A program made the position numbers and the translations under genes. A stretch of DNA of 64,000 nt from CAZMXS01 sp964570325 (GTDB lineage: Bacteria > Verrucomicrobiota > Kiritimatiellia > CAIQIC01 > CAZMXS01), in contig CAZMXS010000013.1 in the NCBI GenBank assembly GCA_964570325.1, forward strand, positions 18,529 to 82,528, given 5' to 3'. Within the stretch, counting starts at the first letter, position 1, and each line of letters starts with the position of its first letter. Of this stretch, positions 17,045 to 26,025 are shown piece after piece. The notes under the pieces are model-generated. The model was given only the letters and a program-made list of their open reading frames with translations. It was not told the DNA's origin and did no database searches.

Positions 17045-17248
17045 CTAAACTTTGTGCGCCTGAACCAGAGCCGCGAATCGCTCGAAACTGCGATCGTAAG
17101 TCTGCTCGATGTCGGCTGGGAACACACAGGCCGGCAACTCGCGTGACGCAAGATGATAACGCAGGCATTCGCAACAGATCCCCTTGCGCGAACAGGGCGA
17201 ATAACTACAGTTGCAGTGCGACAAGTTGATCTTTTTATTGCATTCCAT
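17045..17248 (-). CDS. DUF6485 family small Cys-rich protein
   Basis: 67 residues beginning MECNKKINLSHCNC. The ATG at 17248 has a strong Shine-Dalgarno (GGAGG, five bases upstream), while the open frame continues upstream without one. Cysteines at residues 3, 12, 14, 19, 25, 26 in CNC-x4-C and KGICCEC, followed by LPACVFP and YDRSFERF, match DUF6485. The spacing suggests metal binding. Cytoplasmic, function unknown. It converges on the GH53 remnant. Confidence 0.8.
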   Translation of the reverse strand: MECNKKINLSHCNCSYSPCSRKGICCECLRYHLASRELPACVFPADIEQTYDRSFERFAALVQAHKV

Positions 17249-17340
17249 GGCAGCCTCCAGATTGGTGTAATTATAGCGGAACGGCTGCCGGCCGGGAATC
17301 TGGAAATCGGCTATTCCACACGTTTGCACCCGGAAATGGC

Positions 17341-17396
17341 CGTGGCGAACCACCGCCGATTATAGCTCGTTTTTTACCGGTAAAAAGTACCCGTAA
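17341..17396 (+). pseudogene. remnant of the 3' end of a REP-associated transposase gene
   Basis: Read on the plus strand, the frame ending in TAA at 17394-17396 gives DYSSFFTGKKYP*. The intact RAYT at 26472-27233 ends AYSPFFGAKKCL*. At the DNA level TAAAAAGTRCCYGTAAGGGCAA (R/Y variants) is shared across the stop. Upstream of about 17341 the similarity fades, so the rest of the gene has been deleted or replaced. Confidence 0.7.
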
Positions 17397-17445
17397 GGGC
17401 AAAAAAACGGCCCTGATTTAGCATAACACATTGCACTGTAATATA

Positions 17446-17464
17446 TTAGCGACGATAAGCGTCG
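17446..17464 (+). repeat. REP-like palindrome, solo copy
   Basis: TTAGCGACGATAAGCGTCG: the inverted repeat CGACG (17450-17454) and CGTCG (17460-17464) flank ATAAG. The stem starts 53 bases after the RAYT-remnant stop, exactly as at the intact RAYT. Confidence 0.85.
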
Positions 17465-17610
17465 CGCGCCCTCTTACCACCGCACTCGCAAAATGGGCGC
17501 AGGTCAAATAAATGTTCCGCTTGTGTCGCGTTGCGCGTTGGGTTAAATTCAAAAAACTTATTACGGTTTCCGGCCGCGGCCGGTAAGGGTAAGGGAATGG
17601 GGCGCATCTA

Positions 17611-20600
17611 ATGGTCACGGTGAGAAGAAAGCCGGTCCGGCATCTGCGACGTCGTCCGCCACCCAAGTCATTTAATTACGCATCCGCCTTCATCTATGCG
17701 GTGGCGGCGATTATGTCATTGGCAATGGGCGCTTTTTTCTACAAGAGCGTTCAGGACTCCAAGAAGAACCAGCAGCTTTCTGAAAGCACACTTTCCCCCA
17801 TGCTGCCGCCCGGCGGCAAGATCACCGTGATCGTCCGTAATGACCGCGCCGTTGCTGAACGGCGCGCGCAGCCGGCTCATGCCACGCATGCTGCGGCCGC
17901 CCCGCCAGCGCCCATCAAGGATCCGTTTGCCGATCTGGTCAAGCCCACGCCCCCCGCGCCCAGCGGTTACATGGAGGCTTCGCCCTCCCCGGCCGCAACG
18001 GCTGTGGAGACACCCGCCCCCTCTCCTTCGGCGGTCACAGCCGATGCCGCAACCCTGGCGCCGCTGCCGCGCGCGCCGTGGCCCGCGTTTTATGCGGGCA
18101 TGGCGCACACCCAGAAGATGAAACTCAGCCCGCTGGCAGACACCTGCATCATGGCCGCCCCAGCGGCGGCGCAAGCAGCCAATGGAGGTGGCGCGCCCGT
18201 CCTGCCCATCAAGGGCAACGACAGCTTCCTCTTCGCGCGCTACGACATGGCCCCCGTGCGCGGCTGGACCGTGTTTCGCGCAAGCTGGCACGGTTTGGTC
18301 AAACAGGGTCGCGCCCGTGAACTGGGCTTCAGCACCATCATGGCGGACTGGCAGGAAGGCAGCGGCCGGCGGGAGGAACGCGCCGCCGCCGGCGCGACCT
18401 GGCTCTGGGCCGATGCGGGCCGCGTGCCGTGGAACATGGAAAAGGCGCCCGCCGGCTGGTTTTTCCGCGGCAATGGCCAATCACTGATGTGCACCGCGTT
18501 GCCCGACAAGACCGCGAACCAGTCGAACGACTGGGTGGTGTATGAACTGGATCCGCAGTTGGTCCAGGCGTTGATCGCCGGCGCGGCATCCGGCCTGGCG
18601 ATTAGCGATGAGCAAGGCCAGCTTGGGCGCGAAATTGCATTCGCCAGCCGGGAAAGCGTGCCGGATGGAACCTACCTGGAAATCGAAGGTGAACTAACCG
18701 ATATCGCCCCACCCGGCGCCGTGAAGGACTTGCAGGCCGCCACCCATCCCAGCCTCGCCCGCCTGAATAGCGTGGGCGCCGTGCTGACCTGGACGGCCAC
18801 CGGGGATGACGGGCATGAGGGCCACACCTTCCGCTACGATATCCGCTACGGCAGCGGCGATGCGCGCTTTGAAACCGCCACCGTGCTGCCCCAGTGCCTG
18901 ACGCCCTGGCCGCAACCGGCCGGCCAGCCGGATCGCGTCATCATCGAAGGATTGGAGCCCAACACCAGTTACCGCTTTTTCGTCACCGCGGTGGATGAAG
19001 CCGGTCAGGCCGGCCCGGTCAGTCAGGCGGCGCTGAAGACCGGTCCCCTGCTGAACCGGCCCGTCGCGCCGCAACCGCCTGCGCCCTTCGACGGTGGCAG
19101 CATCCAGATCGCAGGCAACAGTGTCACGCTGCGGGTGCTGGACGAGTTCAAGGTCGTCAATCCACTCAACGGCACAATTGTGGACCGGCCCGGCGCCGTC
19201 ACGGCGCCAGTGGTTTCGGACTCGTATGTCTGGGATCGCTCATCGCGCACGATCCATCTGCGCGCGTATCCCAACGAAACAGTCGGATTCCAAGTGGCGC
19301 TGGGGCGCGCCGAAAAGCCATTCCCGGCGTTAACCGTTGCGCCCGTCCGGCTGGCGAATGCCAAAGGCGAATTACCCGGCGACGGCCTGCGCCTGTTCCG
19401 CGCCTGGTACGGCGCAGCGGAACTCCAACCGGGCGCGAAGGTGCCGTTGCCCGACGGCCTGCTGCCGCTCGATGAGCCGGTCATGGTGCCGCATGCGGCC
19501 AACAAGCTGGTCAATCAGGCCTGGCAGGCACTGTACGCCCAGTTGTTCATCCTGCCGGGTACGGCGCCCGGTGTGTACTTGGGCAAGCTGGTTTTCACGG
19601 CAGGCAGCGCGCGCGACGAAGTCAATGTCCGACTAACCGTGCTGGACGGGATCCTGCCGCCGCCGCTGAACTTCAACCTTGAACTGGTCGCCCCCGCAAC
19701 GCTGGCACAGGCTTACAAGCGGGATGTCGCCAACACCAGCGACGCCTTTCCGATCGAGGAGCGTTATTTCCAGATGGCGGCCGAACACCGCGGCAGCCTC
19801 TCGCTGATGCCATACAACCCGAATGGGCAGGCTTATCCGCCGTTTGCGCCGCCGGTAACCGGCAAGGGCGGCGAACTGGCGGTTGCCGGATGGACTGACT
19901 GGGACGCCCGGCTGGGCCACTACCTGGACGGGTCAGCGCTGGCCGGCGCCGCGCGCGGCAACCGGCCGGTGCCGCAGGTGATCCTGCCGCTCTTCGAAAG
20001 CTGGCCGATTCCTTTCAACGAGGCTTACACCTGCGCGGACGATGATCTGCCGGCGCCGCCGATGGGTCTGCCGGTATACGCGGGGAGCGCCACGAACATC
20101 ACCGCCTGTCTGGGCGCGGATTATTGGAGCGCGTTCAAGGCGGCCGCCGGGACGTTCGGCGATCATTTCCATGACCGGGGCTGGCGCCAGACCACCGCGC
20201 AGATTTGGTTGCGCAATGGTCCGTTGGCCGACTACAAGGGCCGTGCGCCGGTCTGGTCACTGGGCGAACCACGCTTCCGCGGCGATTTCGTCGCTTTGGA
20301 GAATTACGCCGGCGCGGCAAATCCGGCCGGTGTCTGGCCAACGGGACAATTCCAGTTCCGGGCGAGTGTGCCGGACGCGATGTGGCTGGCGGATTATGGC
20401 GCCCGCCGTTTCTCCCTGCTGGCCGTGGGTGATCTCAATCCTTATGCCTGGCAGGCGCTGCGCCGCCGCGCCGCGTTGAACGGGGAAACGCTCTGGTTCC
20501 AGAGCGAGACTGTCCCGCAGGGCGAAACGCCCGCGGTGATTGAATCGCTGGCCGTCCATTTCTTCCTCGAAGGCGCGGCCGGCTGGAGCATCGCCGACAC

Positions 20601-20886
20601 AATCGGCCGCCCCGAAAATTGGATGCAATTACGCCCCGGGGGATTGTTCTATTGCGGCGCGCCGTTTGGCAAGGATGCCCCATTCCCCTCCGTACGCTTG
20701 AGCGCCCTCCGCCGCGCCCAGCAGGATATTGAGTTGCTGCAATTGCTGGCCGACCGGATGAAATGGTCCCGCGCCCAATTGGCCGAATATGTCCGGCTGC
20801 TACTGGCCGCGCAGCGTGGCGGTGGCGCCGCCGCCGATGACTGGCACCTGCTGCGCTGGACCGTCCAGGAACTGCTCGCAAAGTGA
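17611..20886 (+). CDS. large membrane-anchored FN3 / DUF4091 (GH123-like) protein
   Basis: 1091 residues. A basic N-terminus (VTVRRKPVRHLRRRPPPK) precedes a single helix at about residues 24-45, giving a type II anchor rather than a cleaved signal. A Pro/Ala-rich linker follows (about 85-160), then a beta-rich region, a fibronectin type III domain at about 365-475 (LTWTATGDDG, VIIEGLEPNTSYRFFVTAVDEAG), a jelly-roll-like part, and a DUF4091 domain near 1000-1070 (LFYCGAPFGKDAPFPSVRLSALRRAQQDIELL), the C-terminal module of GH123-like hexosaminidases. Probably an outer-surface glycan-binding or glycan-degrading protein; the catalytic Asp-Glu pair of GH123 could not be confirmed. Confidence 0.7.
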   Translation: MVTVRRKPVRHLRRRPPPKSFNYASAFIYAVAAIMSLAMGAFFYKSVQDSKKNQQLSESTLSPMLPPGGKITVIVRNDRAVAERRAQPAHATHAAAAPPAPIKDPFADLVKPTPPAPSGYMEASPSPAATAVETPAPSPSAVTADAATLAPLPRAPWPAFYAGMAHTQKMKLSPLADTCIMAAPAAAQAANGGGAPVLPIKGNDSFLFARYDMAPVRGWTVFRASWHGLVKQGRARELGFSTIMADWQEGSGRREERAAAGATWLWADAGRVPWNMEKAPAGWFFRGNGQSLMCTALPDKTANQSNDWVVYELDPQLVQALIAGAASGLAISDEQGQLGREIAFASRESVPDGTYLEIEGELTDIAPPGAVKDLQAATHPSLARLNSVGAVLTWTATGDDGHEGHTFRYDIRYGSGDARFETATVLPQCLTPWPQPAGQPDRVIIEGLEPNTSYRFFVTAVDEAGQAGPVSQAALKTGPLLNRPVAPQPPAPFDGGSIQIAGNSVTLRVLDEFKVVNPLNGTIVDRPGAVTAPVVSDSYVWDRSSRTIHLRAYPNETVGFQVALGRAEKPFPALTVAPVRLANAKGELPGDGLRLFRAWYGAAELQPGAKVPLPDGLLPLDEPVMVPHAANKLVNQAWQALYAQLFILPGTAPGVYLGKLVFTAGSARDEVNVRLTVLDGILPPPLNFNLELVAPATLAQAYKRDVANTSDAFPIEERYFQMAAEHRGSLSLMPYNPNGQAYPPFAPPVTGKGGELAVAGWTDWDARLGHYLDGSALAGAARGNRPVPQVILPLFESWPIPFNEAYTCADDDLPAPPMGLPVYAGSATNITACLGADYWSAFKAAAGTFGDHFHDRGWRQTTAQIWLRNGPLADYKGRAPVWSLGEPRFRGDFVALENYAGAANPAGVWPTGQFQFRASVPDAMWLADYGARRFSLLAVGDLNPYAWQALRRRAALNGETLWFQSETVPQGETPAVIESLAVHFFLEGAAGWSIADTIGRPENWMQLRPGGLFYCGAPFGKDAPFPSVRLSALRRAQQDIELLQLLADRMKWSRAQLAEYVRLLLAAQRGGGAAADDWHLLRWTVQELLAK

Positions 20887-20971
20887 GCCGTCCGCTAACT
20901 GCCGCGCCTACCACCTATTGGCCCCAGTCCGTGATGCCTTTTGGCCGCCTGATCCTGGATCCTGCGCCGCG

Positions 20972-22627
20972 CTAACGCAGCATTTCCCGCGCATGCTTGA
21001 GCGTGACGGAAGTCAGGTCGCGCCCGCCAAGCATCCGCGCGAGCTCCTCCACCCGGCCCGTTTCGTCCAGCGCCCGGACCTCGGTGAAGGTGCGGTTGTC
21101 GCGGACCGACTTGCTGACGGCAAGATGATGCGCCCCGCAAGCGGCCACCTGCGGCAGGTGGGTTACGCAGATCACCTGGTGGCGCCGCGCGACCTCGGCC
21201 AGCTTGCGGCCGATCGCATTGCCTATTTCGCCGCCCACGTTGGCGTCAATCTCATCGAAGACCAGAATCGGGATACGGTCGTGGTTGGCCAGCGTAACCT
21301 TGGTCGCCAGCATCACCCGGGAGATTTCGCCGCTGGAGGCGATATCGCGCAGCGGCTTCATTGGCTCGCCAGCGTTCGGCGCAAAGCCAAACTCAACCGT
21401 GTCCATGCCGGAGGCGCGGGGCGCGGCATCCCGCAGCGTAACCGCAAACGCGCCGTGGGCAAACCCCAACGCGCGCAATTCGGCGGTGACCCCCGCCGCG
21501 AGCTGGCCGGCCACGTCCGCCCGCTGTCGGCGCAGTTTCAAACCCAGCGTCTCCAGTTTCTCCCGCTGCGCCGCAATTTCCCGATCCAGTTGCGCCAGTT
21601 GCTCATCGCGCGTCTGAAGATCCTTCAATTGCGCGCGCGAAGTTTCCAGTAATTCAAGCATTTCGGCCACACTGGCGCCATATTTGCGTTTCAGCTTCTG
21701 GTAAACAGCCAGGCGCTGGTCAAGCCATTCGAGCCGCGCCGGATCGGCCTCGACCCGGTCCAGCCGGCTGTGCATCGCGGCCGCCGTTTCCTGCAACCGC
21801 ACGACCGCCTGCCGGATTTCCTCGCGCCAGCCGTCGGCCTCAGGCAGAAGCCGCGCCAATTCCTCAAGTCGTTTTTGCGCCCCGGCCAACAGGTTGAAAG
21901 CCGAAGCGTCGTCGTCGAGCATGGCGGCCAGCGCGCCCTGGCCCAACTCCAACACGCGTTGCGCATTGCCGACGACCGCGTGCTCGCGTTGAACCTTCTC
22001 CTCCTCGCCCTCGACCGGCGCGGCCTCCTCAATCTCCTTGATCCGATAGGCCAGACGATCCATTTGTTCGGCCACGTCCACGGCGCCGCCGGCAAGGGTT
22101 TGCCGCCGTTCCTCCAGCGCAGCCAAAACGCGATACACTTCCTCGTAAGTTTCGCGTCCGCCCCAGAGGTGGCCGAACGAGTCGAGCAGATCGAGCTGAA
22201 AATCCGGACTGAACAGCGACTGGTGGTCATGCGGGCCGTGCAAATCCACGAGTATGTCCCCCAGTTGCTTGAGCACCTGCAGCGTCACGGGGCTGTCATT
22301 CACCAGCACCTGGTTCGTGCCATTGGCTTTGACAATCCGGCGGATCAATAGCTGGCCGTCGGCGCAGGGCTCTAGTCCAAATTGCTCGAGCACGGCATCC
22401 ACCGCGGAGGAATCGGAAAACTGGAAGAGCGCCTCGGCCCCGCAGGCTTCCTCGCCGGCGCGGATGAGTTTCTTATCGGCGCGCTCGCCGACCAGCAGAT
22501 CCAGCGCGCCGATGAGAATGGACTTACCCGCGCCGGTTTCGCCGGTGATGACGTTCAGCCCCGGCTGAAACTCCACACGGACGTTTTCCGCCAGCGCCAG
22601 ATTTTTAACTCGAAGTGTGGCCAGCAT
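20972..22627 (-). CDS. recN: DNA repair protein RecN
   Basis: 551 residues, normal RecN length. The start at 22627 has GGGGA four bases upstream; the frame stays open further up but runs under the tRNA. An SMC-like ATPase: Walker A GETGAGKS at residues 29-36, a long coiled coil in the middle (about 150-370), the ABC signature-like SSGEISRVMLATK, Walker B ILVFDEIDANVGGE and QVICVTHLPQVAA near the C-terminus. It holds DNA ends in double-strand break repair. It converges with the FN3/DUF4091 gene, 85 bases apart, with no clear terminator. Confidence 0.95.
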   Translation of the reverse strand: MLATLRVKNLALAENVRVEFQPGLNVITGETGAGKSILIGALDLLVGERADKKLIRAGEEACGAEALFQFSDSSAVDAVLEQFGLEPCADGQLLIRRIVKANGTNQVLVNDSPVTLQVLKQLGDILVDLHGPHDHQSLFSPDFQLDLLDSFGHLWGGRETYEEVYRVLAALEERRQTLAGGAVDVAEQMDRLAYRIKEIEEAAPVEGEEEKVQREHAVVGNAQRVLELGQGALAAMLDDDASAFNLLAGAQKRLEELARLLPEADGWREEIRQAVVRLQETAAAMHSRLDRVEADPARLEWLDQRLAVYQKLKRKYGASVAEMLELLETSRAQLKDLQTRDEQLAQLDREIAAQREKLETLGLKLRRQRADVAGQLAAGVTAELRALGFAHGAFAVTLRDAAPRASGMDTVEFGFAPNAGEPMKPLRDIASSGEISRVMLATKVTLANHDRIPILVFDEIDANVGGEIGNAIGRKLAEVARRHQVICVTHLPQVAACGAHHLAVSKSVRDNRTFTEVRALDETGRVEELARMLGGRDLTSVTLKHAREMLR

Positions 22628-22776
22628 CTTTTCCCCATGTTTGCGCGTGTCCCTTACCAATTTCGCCGGCGGCGGACAAGCGCCGGATGATCCCCGCGGC
22701 ATCGAATGACGTCCGCCAAGGATACCTCCCGCCACACCCGTGCCGACGAGCCGGCCTTGCCTGTTTGTTTCCGCGC

Positions 22777-22807
22777 TTGCGCTACGGTGCAAGGTCTGGC
22801 ATACAAT
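22777..22807 (+). promoter_or_regulatory. possible promoter of the tRNA gene
   Basis: TTGCGC at 22777-22782 and TACAAT at 22802-22807, 19 bases apart; the spacer is longer than usual. Transcription would begin about 14 bases before the tRNA. Confidence 0.35.
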
Positions 22808-22827
22808 GCCGCCTGCTTGATCTGATT

Positions 22828-22903
22828 GGCGGGATAGCTCAGTTGGCAGAGCAAGGGACTCATAAGCCCTGGGTCGCCGGTTCAACTCCGGCTCCCGCCA
22901 CCA
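22828..22903 (+). tRNA. tRNA-Met (anticodon CAU)
   Basis: 76 bases with encoded CCA. Acceptor stem GGCGGGA/TCCCGCC pairs fully, the D arm is GCTCAGTTGGCAGAGC, the anticodon loop is CTCATAA, the T arm is GCCGGTTCAACTCCGGC. G1-C72 pairing argues against initiator tRNA, so this is elongator Met. A tRNA-Ile2 whose CAU is modified by TilS is the alternative and cannot be excluded by eye. Confidence 0.9.
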
Positions 22904-22947
22904 CATTTGAAGCGGGCATCGCGTCCGATACCGCGGGAGTTACGTTG

Positions 22948-23337
22948 ATGGGCCTGTCGAAAGATTCTCCGTTCTATCCGATCGTGTCGAGTCGCGTGGT
23001 TTTAGAGCGCACGAACTGCCTGGCATTCTTCGACCGCTACCCGGTCAGCGAGGGCCATACGCTGGTGGTCCCCGCCGAACCCGTCCGCTCACTGTTTGAA
23101 CTCAACGCCGCGGCACAGGCGGAAATCTGGGATACAGTCCGCGAAGTCCGGCAAATGCTGATCGCGCGTTTTCATCCCGCCGGATTCAACATCGGCGTTA
23201 ATGATGGCCCGGCGGCCGGCCAAACCATCCCGCACGCGCACATTCATATCATTCCGCGATATCCCGGCGATGTGCCCGACCCGCGCGGCGGCATACGCTG
23301 GATCATCCCTGACAAAGCGAAGTATTGGACGGAGTGA
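22948..23337 (+). CDS. HIT family protein
   Basis: 129 residues; ATG at 22948 with GGAG eight bases before it, about 45 bases after the tRNA. It contains the histidine triad HAHIHII near residue 98 and the usual preceding GFNIGVNDGPAAGQTIPHAH. HIT proteins hydrolyse or transfer nucleotides (AMP-lysine, Ap4A-like). Cytoplasmic housekeeping enzyme, specific substrate not inferable. Confidence 0.9.
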   Translation: MGLSKDSPFYPIVSSRVVLERTNCLAFFDRYPVSEGHTLVVPAEPVRSLFELNAAAQAEIWDTVREVRQMLIARFHPAGFNIGVNDGPAAGQTIPHAHIHIIPRYPGDVPDPRGGIRWIIPDKAKYWTE

Positions 23338-23408
23338 ATCCGCGCGCTGGCCATGAACCCGCCCGCGGCGGCAAGCCCCGCGGTTAAATCTCCCGGCGCG
23401 AAATGCGT

Positions 23409-23852
23409 TCAGCCGATATTCGACTGGCCGATCAGGTAATTTTCGAGGCTCTTAATGGTGGTCTCGCGATCGGCAATGATCTCCCGCACGAGATCGTTGA
23501 TCGAGATAACGCCCACCACCCGGCCTTTTTCCATAACCGGCATGTGACGAATATGCTTGGAAGTCATCAGTTTCATGCATTCCTCGACCGAATGCTCCGG
23601 CTCGGCGAAGAAAACCTTCTTGGTCATCACCTTGGCGATGGGTTGTTTCACGTCCAGCGTCCCCGACTTGGCCGCCAAACGCGCCAGGTCGCGCTCGGAG
23701 AAGACGCCCGCAAGTTTGGCGCCATCCAGCACCAGCACCGCCCCGATATTATGGCTGGTCATTTCCCGCAAGGCATCTTGAATCGTATCGGTGGGGCGGA
23801 TGGACCAGACGGACGAACCTTTGTTGGCAAGAATCGCTTTGATCGAAGACAT
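23409..23852 (-). CDS. tandem CBS domain protein
   Basis: 147 residues from the ATG at 23852, which has AAGGAG five bases upstream. Two CBS domains: residues about 15-75 (VWSIRPTDTIQDALREMTSHNIGAVLVL) and 80-138 (VFFAEPEHSVEECMKLMTSKHIRHMPVME). Stand-alone CBS pairs bind adenine nucleotides and act as energy sensors; the partner is unknown. Confidence 0.9.
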   Translation of the reverse strand: MSSIKAILANKGSSVWSIRPTDTIQDALREMTSHNIGAVLVLDGAKLAGVFSERDLARLAAKSGTLDVKQPIAKVMTKKVFFAEPEHSVEECMKLMTSKHIRHMPVMEKGRVVGVISINDLVREIIADRETTIKSLENYLIGQSNIG

Positions 23853-23966
23853 AATATCTCCTTGTAGAATGAACCACGCTGCATACCACAAGCCGTTTCA
23901 CCCGACGGGTGATACGTTGCGCCGGGGCAGGCAGCTTGTCGAGCCTGAAATCGCGAGCCGGACGCT

Positions 23967-25349
23967 TCAAGCCAGCCGCCCAACCCGCGCGACATAGCCG
24001 GCAATGTCGCACTTCCGCTCCAGACCACCTGCGGTCATGGTGCGCACCGTGCCGAAGATGGGCCGCTCCGGCCAGGGGCGATCATGCGCGCCGAAGATCC
24101 ACGCGACGTTGGCGTAGGCGTTCGCATCCCGGCCGTCAAGAAAGTACCGGTTATTCAGCCGCAACGCGATCGCGAAAGCGGCCTGCGGCGTGGGCGACCA
24201 CTCGAGGATTTTCTTGCCCCAATACATGCGCATGTAATTGTGCATGAAGCCGGTGACCTTCATCTCCATCATTGCCGCGTTCCAATACGCGTCATGCGTC
24301 CGCGCAGCCTCCAGATCGGCTAACCGGTACTGGCGCGAGCGCGGGTCAGCCTGATGCCGCGCGAGCGTCTGCCGGGCCCATTCAGGCAGTCCCGCGAACG
24401 AATCGTATGCGGGATTGAACCACACATAATTGAAGGACAACTCGCGCTGGACGAGCAATTCATCAATGAAAGCCGTAACATTCGCATCGGCGCTCCGCGC
24501 CTGAACTTGCCGCGCCAGCCACACCGGCGAAATCTGGCCAAAGTGAAGATACGGGCTCATCCGCGAAACGCCATCCGTTTGTGGCTGGTTGCGATCCTCC
24601 GCATAGCGACTGAAACGACGGGACAGGAAAGTTCGGAAGGCGCGCTTGGCCGCCGCCGTGCCGCCTTGGAAAAAGGCCGTCGCGGGCGGGACGGAAGCGT
24701 CGGCCGCGAACTGGGACGGCGCGTCATCACAATGATCATCCATCAGAATCCCCAATCCCAGCGAGGGTCGGGCAAGCGGAATGGGCTTTAGGTCTTTCAG
24801 ATAAAGCGGCAAAGCCCGGAGCAGCTTCGGCCGGAGCGTGCGAGCCGCGACCTCCAGTTTGTTCGTCGCGGCCTCCACGGGGACAATCAAGTCGCCTTCG
24901 ACTTCGACGACCCGGCACGCCGCGCGGTCGGCGACCTGCCGGCGCCACGCGCGCTGATGGCGCAGATAGCCGCGGTCGCAAACAATCAGCGCAGCGGCCT
25001 GCGCCAGCGCCAGCGCCGCCTCCGGCGGGTCGCCGCGACGCACCACGAATTGGATGCCGCGCGCCGCCAGCGTCCGGGCCGTCTCCCGCAAGCCCTCGCG
25101 CATGAAGGTGTAGTGGCGGAGATTGGCCTCGGGGTAGCGGTCCATCAAGCCAAAGCCGACAATCAACGGCAAGCCCAGCGTATTGGCCTGAGCAACGGCG
25201 TATTCCAGCGCGGGATTGAATTCGGCGCGCTGGGACTGCTGCATCCAATAGAGCACGTACGGGTTTTGCACGACATCCCGCGTGTTCAACGTATGCACCC
25301 GTTCGGGCTCAACAGAACCGTTCATCATCCCGATTCTGCGCTTGGCCAC
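23967..25349 (-). CDS. phrB: class II deoxyribodipyrimidine photolyase
   Basis: 460 residues. N-terminal Rossmann half (NPYVLYWMQQSQRAEFNPALEYA, LIVGFGLMDRYPEA, GIQFVVRRGDP), C-terminal helical FAD domain with SRMSPYLHFGQISP, ELSFNYVWFNP and the class II block MKVTGFMHNYMRMYWGKKILEWS, ending NAYANVAWIFGAHDRPW. It repairs cyclobutane pyrimidine dimers with FADH2 and light, which implies exposure to light in the habitat. Single gene, divergent from the DUF2723 fragment. Confidence 0.95.
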   Translation of the reverse strand: MAKRRIGMMNGSVEPERVHTLNTRDVVQNPYVLYWMQQSQRAEFNPALEYAVAQANTLGLPLIVGFGLMDRYPEANLRHYTFMREGLRETARTLAARGIQFVVRRGDPPEAALALAQAAALIVCDRGYLRHQRAWRRQVADRAACRVVEVEGDLIVPVEAATNKLEVAARTLRPKLLRALPLYLKDLKPIPLARPSLGLGILMDDHCDDAPSQFAADASVPPATAFFQGGTAAAKRAFRTFLSRRFSRYAEDRNQPQTDGVSRMSPYLHFGQISPVWLARQVQARSADANVTAFIDELLVQRELSFNYVWFNPAYDSFAGLPEWARQTLARHQADPRSRQYRLADLEAARTHDAYWNAAMMEMKVTGFMHNYMRMYWGKKILEWSPTPQAAFAIALRLNNRYFLDGRDANAYANVAWIFGAHDRPWPERPIFGTVRTMTAGGLERKCDIAGYVARVGRLA

Positions 25350-25413
25350 AGCGCCATTTCAAGTGTCGCCCCATCGCCATAATAGTGTAAAAGGTTTGGC
25401 GCCGACTCGCACG

Positions 25414-25899
25414 ATGAAAAGGAATTCGCCAGCGTACAGATCCGCCGCCAACCGCACGGCATGGCTGCTTGCCTTGTTTATATTCGTTCTGGCGCTCAGC
25501 ACGCATCCGCCGGACCTTGCACCAGGTTTCCCGGCCCAGATCGCCAATGCTGTTGCCGGGGCTTACTACCTGCCGGTCGTCACGCATTATCTATATCTCA
25601 CAGCGGCTCGATTGTTTATGGCGGCTCTGCCCGGCACGCCCCTTTTCAAATTGGTGCTCTTTTCCGCCGTTTTTGCCGCATTGTCCGCAATGCTGTTCTT
25701 TCGGCTCATGCTTCGCGCGCCAGCCTACGCCATGCTGACCGAGGTCCACGCTGCGCGGCTCGCGGAAGCCCGGTTGCTGGCAGCCGGCTTGGCAGCGGCA
25801 TTGCTCATCTTGTCAACACCCTTCTGGACTTCGGCCACCCGCCCGCAAGGCTGCGTCACGGAAGAGATCGGAGAATCGCAGCGGCTTTCCGGAAGGTAG
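25414..25899 (+). pseudogene. truncated DUF2723-like membrane protein gene
   Basis: From the ATG at 25414 about 150 residues read as the N-terminus of a polytopic protein: a first helix at about 17-33, a loop with THPPDLAPGF, an amphipathic VTHYLYLTAARLF and further helices, ending STPFWTSATRPQG, the sort of N-terminal block seen in DUF2723 proteins. Similarity ends at about 25855; the last codons (CVTEEIGESQRLSGR) look random. Full DUF2723 proteins are several hundred residues or more, so the gene is cut by the rearrangement that left the ISAs1 fragment. Confidence 0.55.
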
Positions 25900-26025
25900 G
25901 TGGCGGCTGAAAAGGAGCGAGGTTGACGCGTCAAACGGAGTGGATGCGCGCCGGGAGTCGAGCGTGGCTGTTTTTGAGCAAAGTTCAGGCCGGGACGGGC
26001 CGGCGGGTCCGTCTGGCCGCATCCA

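Larger units (their letters stand above)
17249..17610. other. intergenic region holding a RAYT/REP relic
   Basis: 362 bases without an intact gene. They hold the upstream region of the DUF6485 gene, a degenerate RAYT 3' end with its REP (17341-17470), and the upstream region of the large FN3/DUF4091 gene. No convincing promoter could be fixed for the latter. Confidence 0.6.

Noticed and set aside
22628..22906. N-terminal extension of recN reaching into the tRNA
   Set aside because: It would be encoded by the tRNA complement and has no RecN similarity; the ATG at 22627 has a good Shine-Dalgarno.
25855..25880. Sequencing-adapter-like bases (GAAGAGATCGGAG)
   Set aside because: Bases are not in the adapter order and continue smoothly into genomic sequence; the truncation here is better explained by rearrangement.
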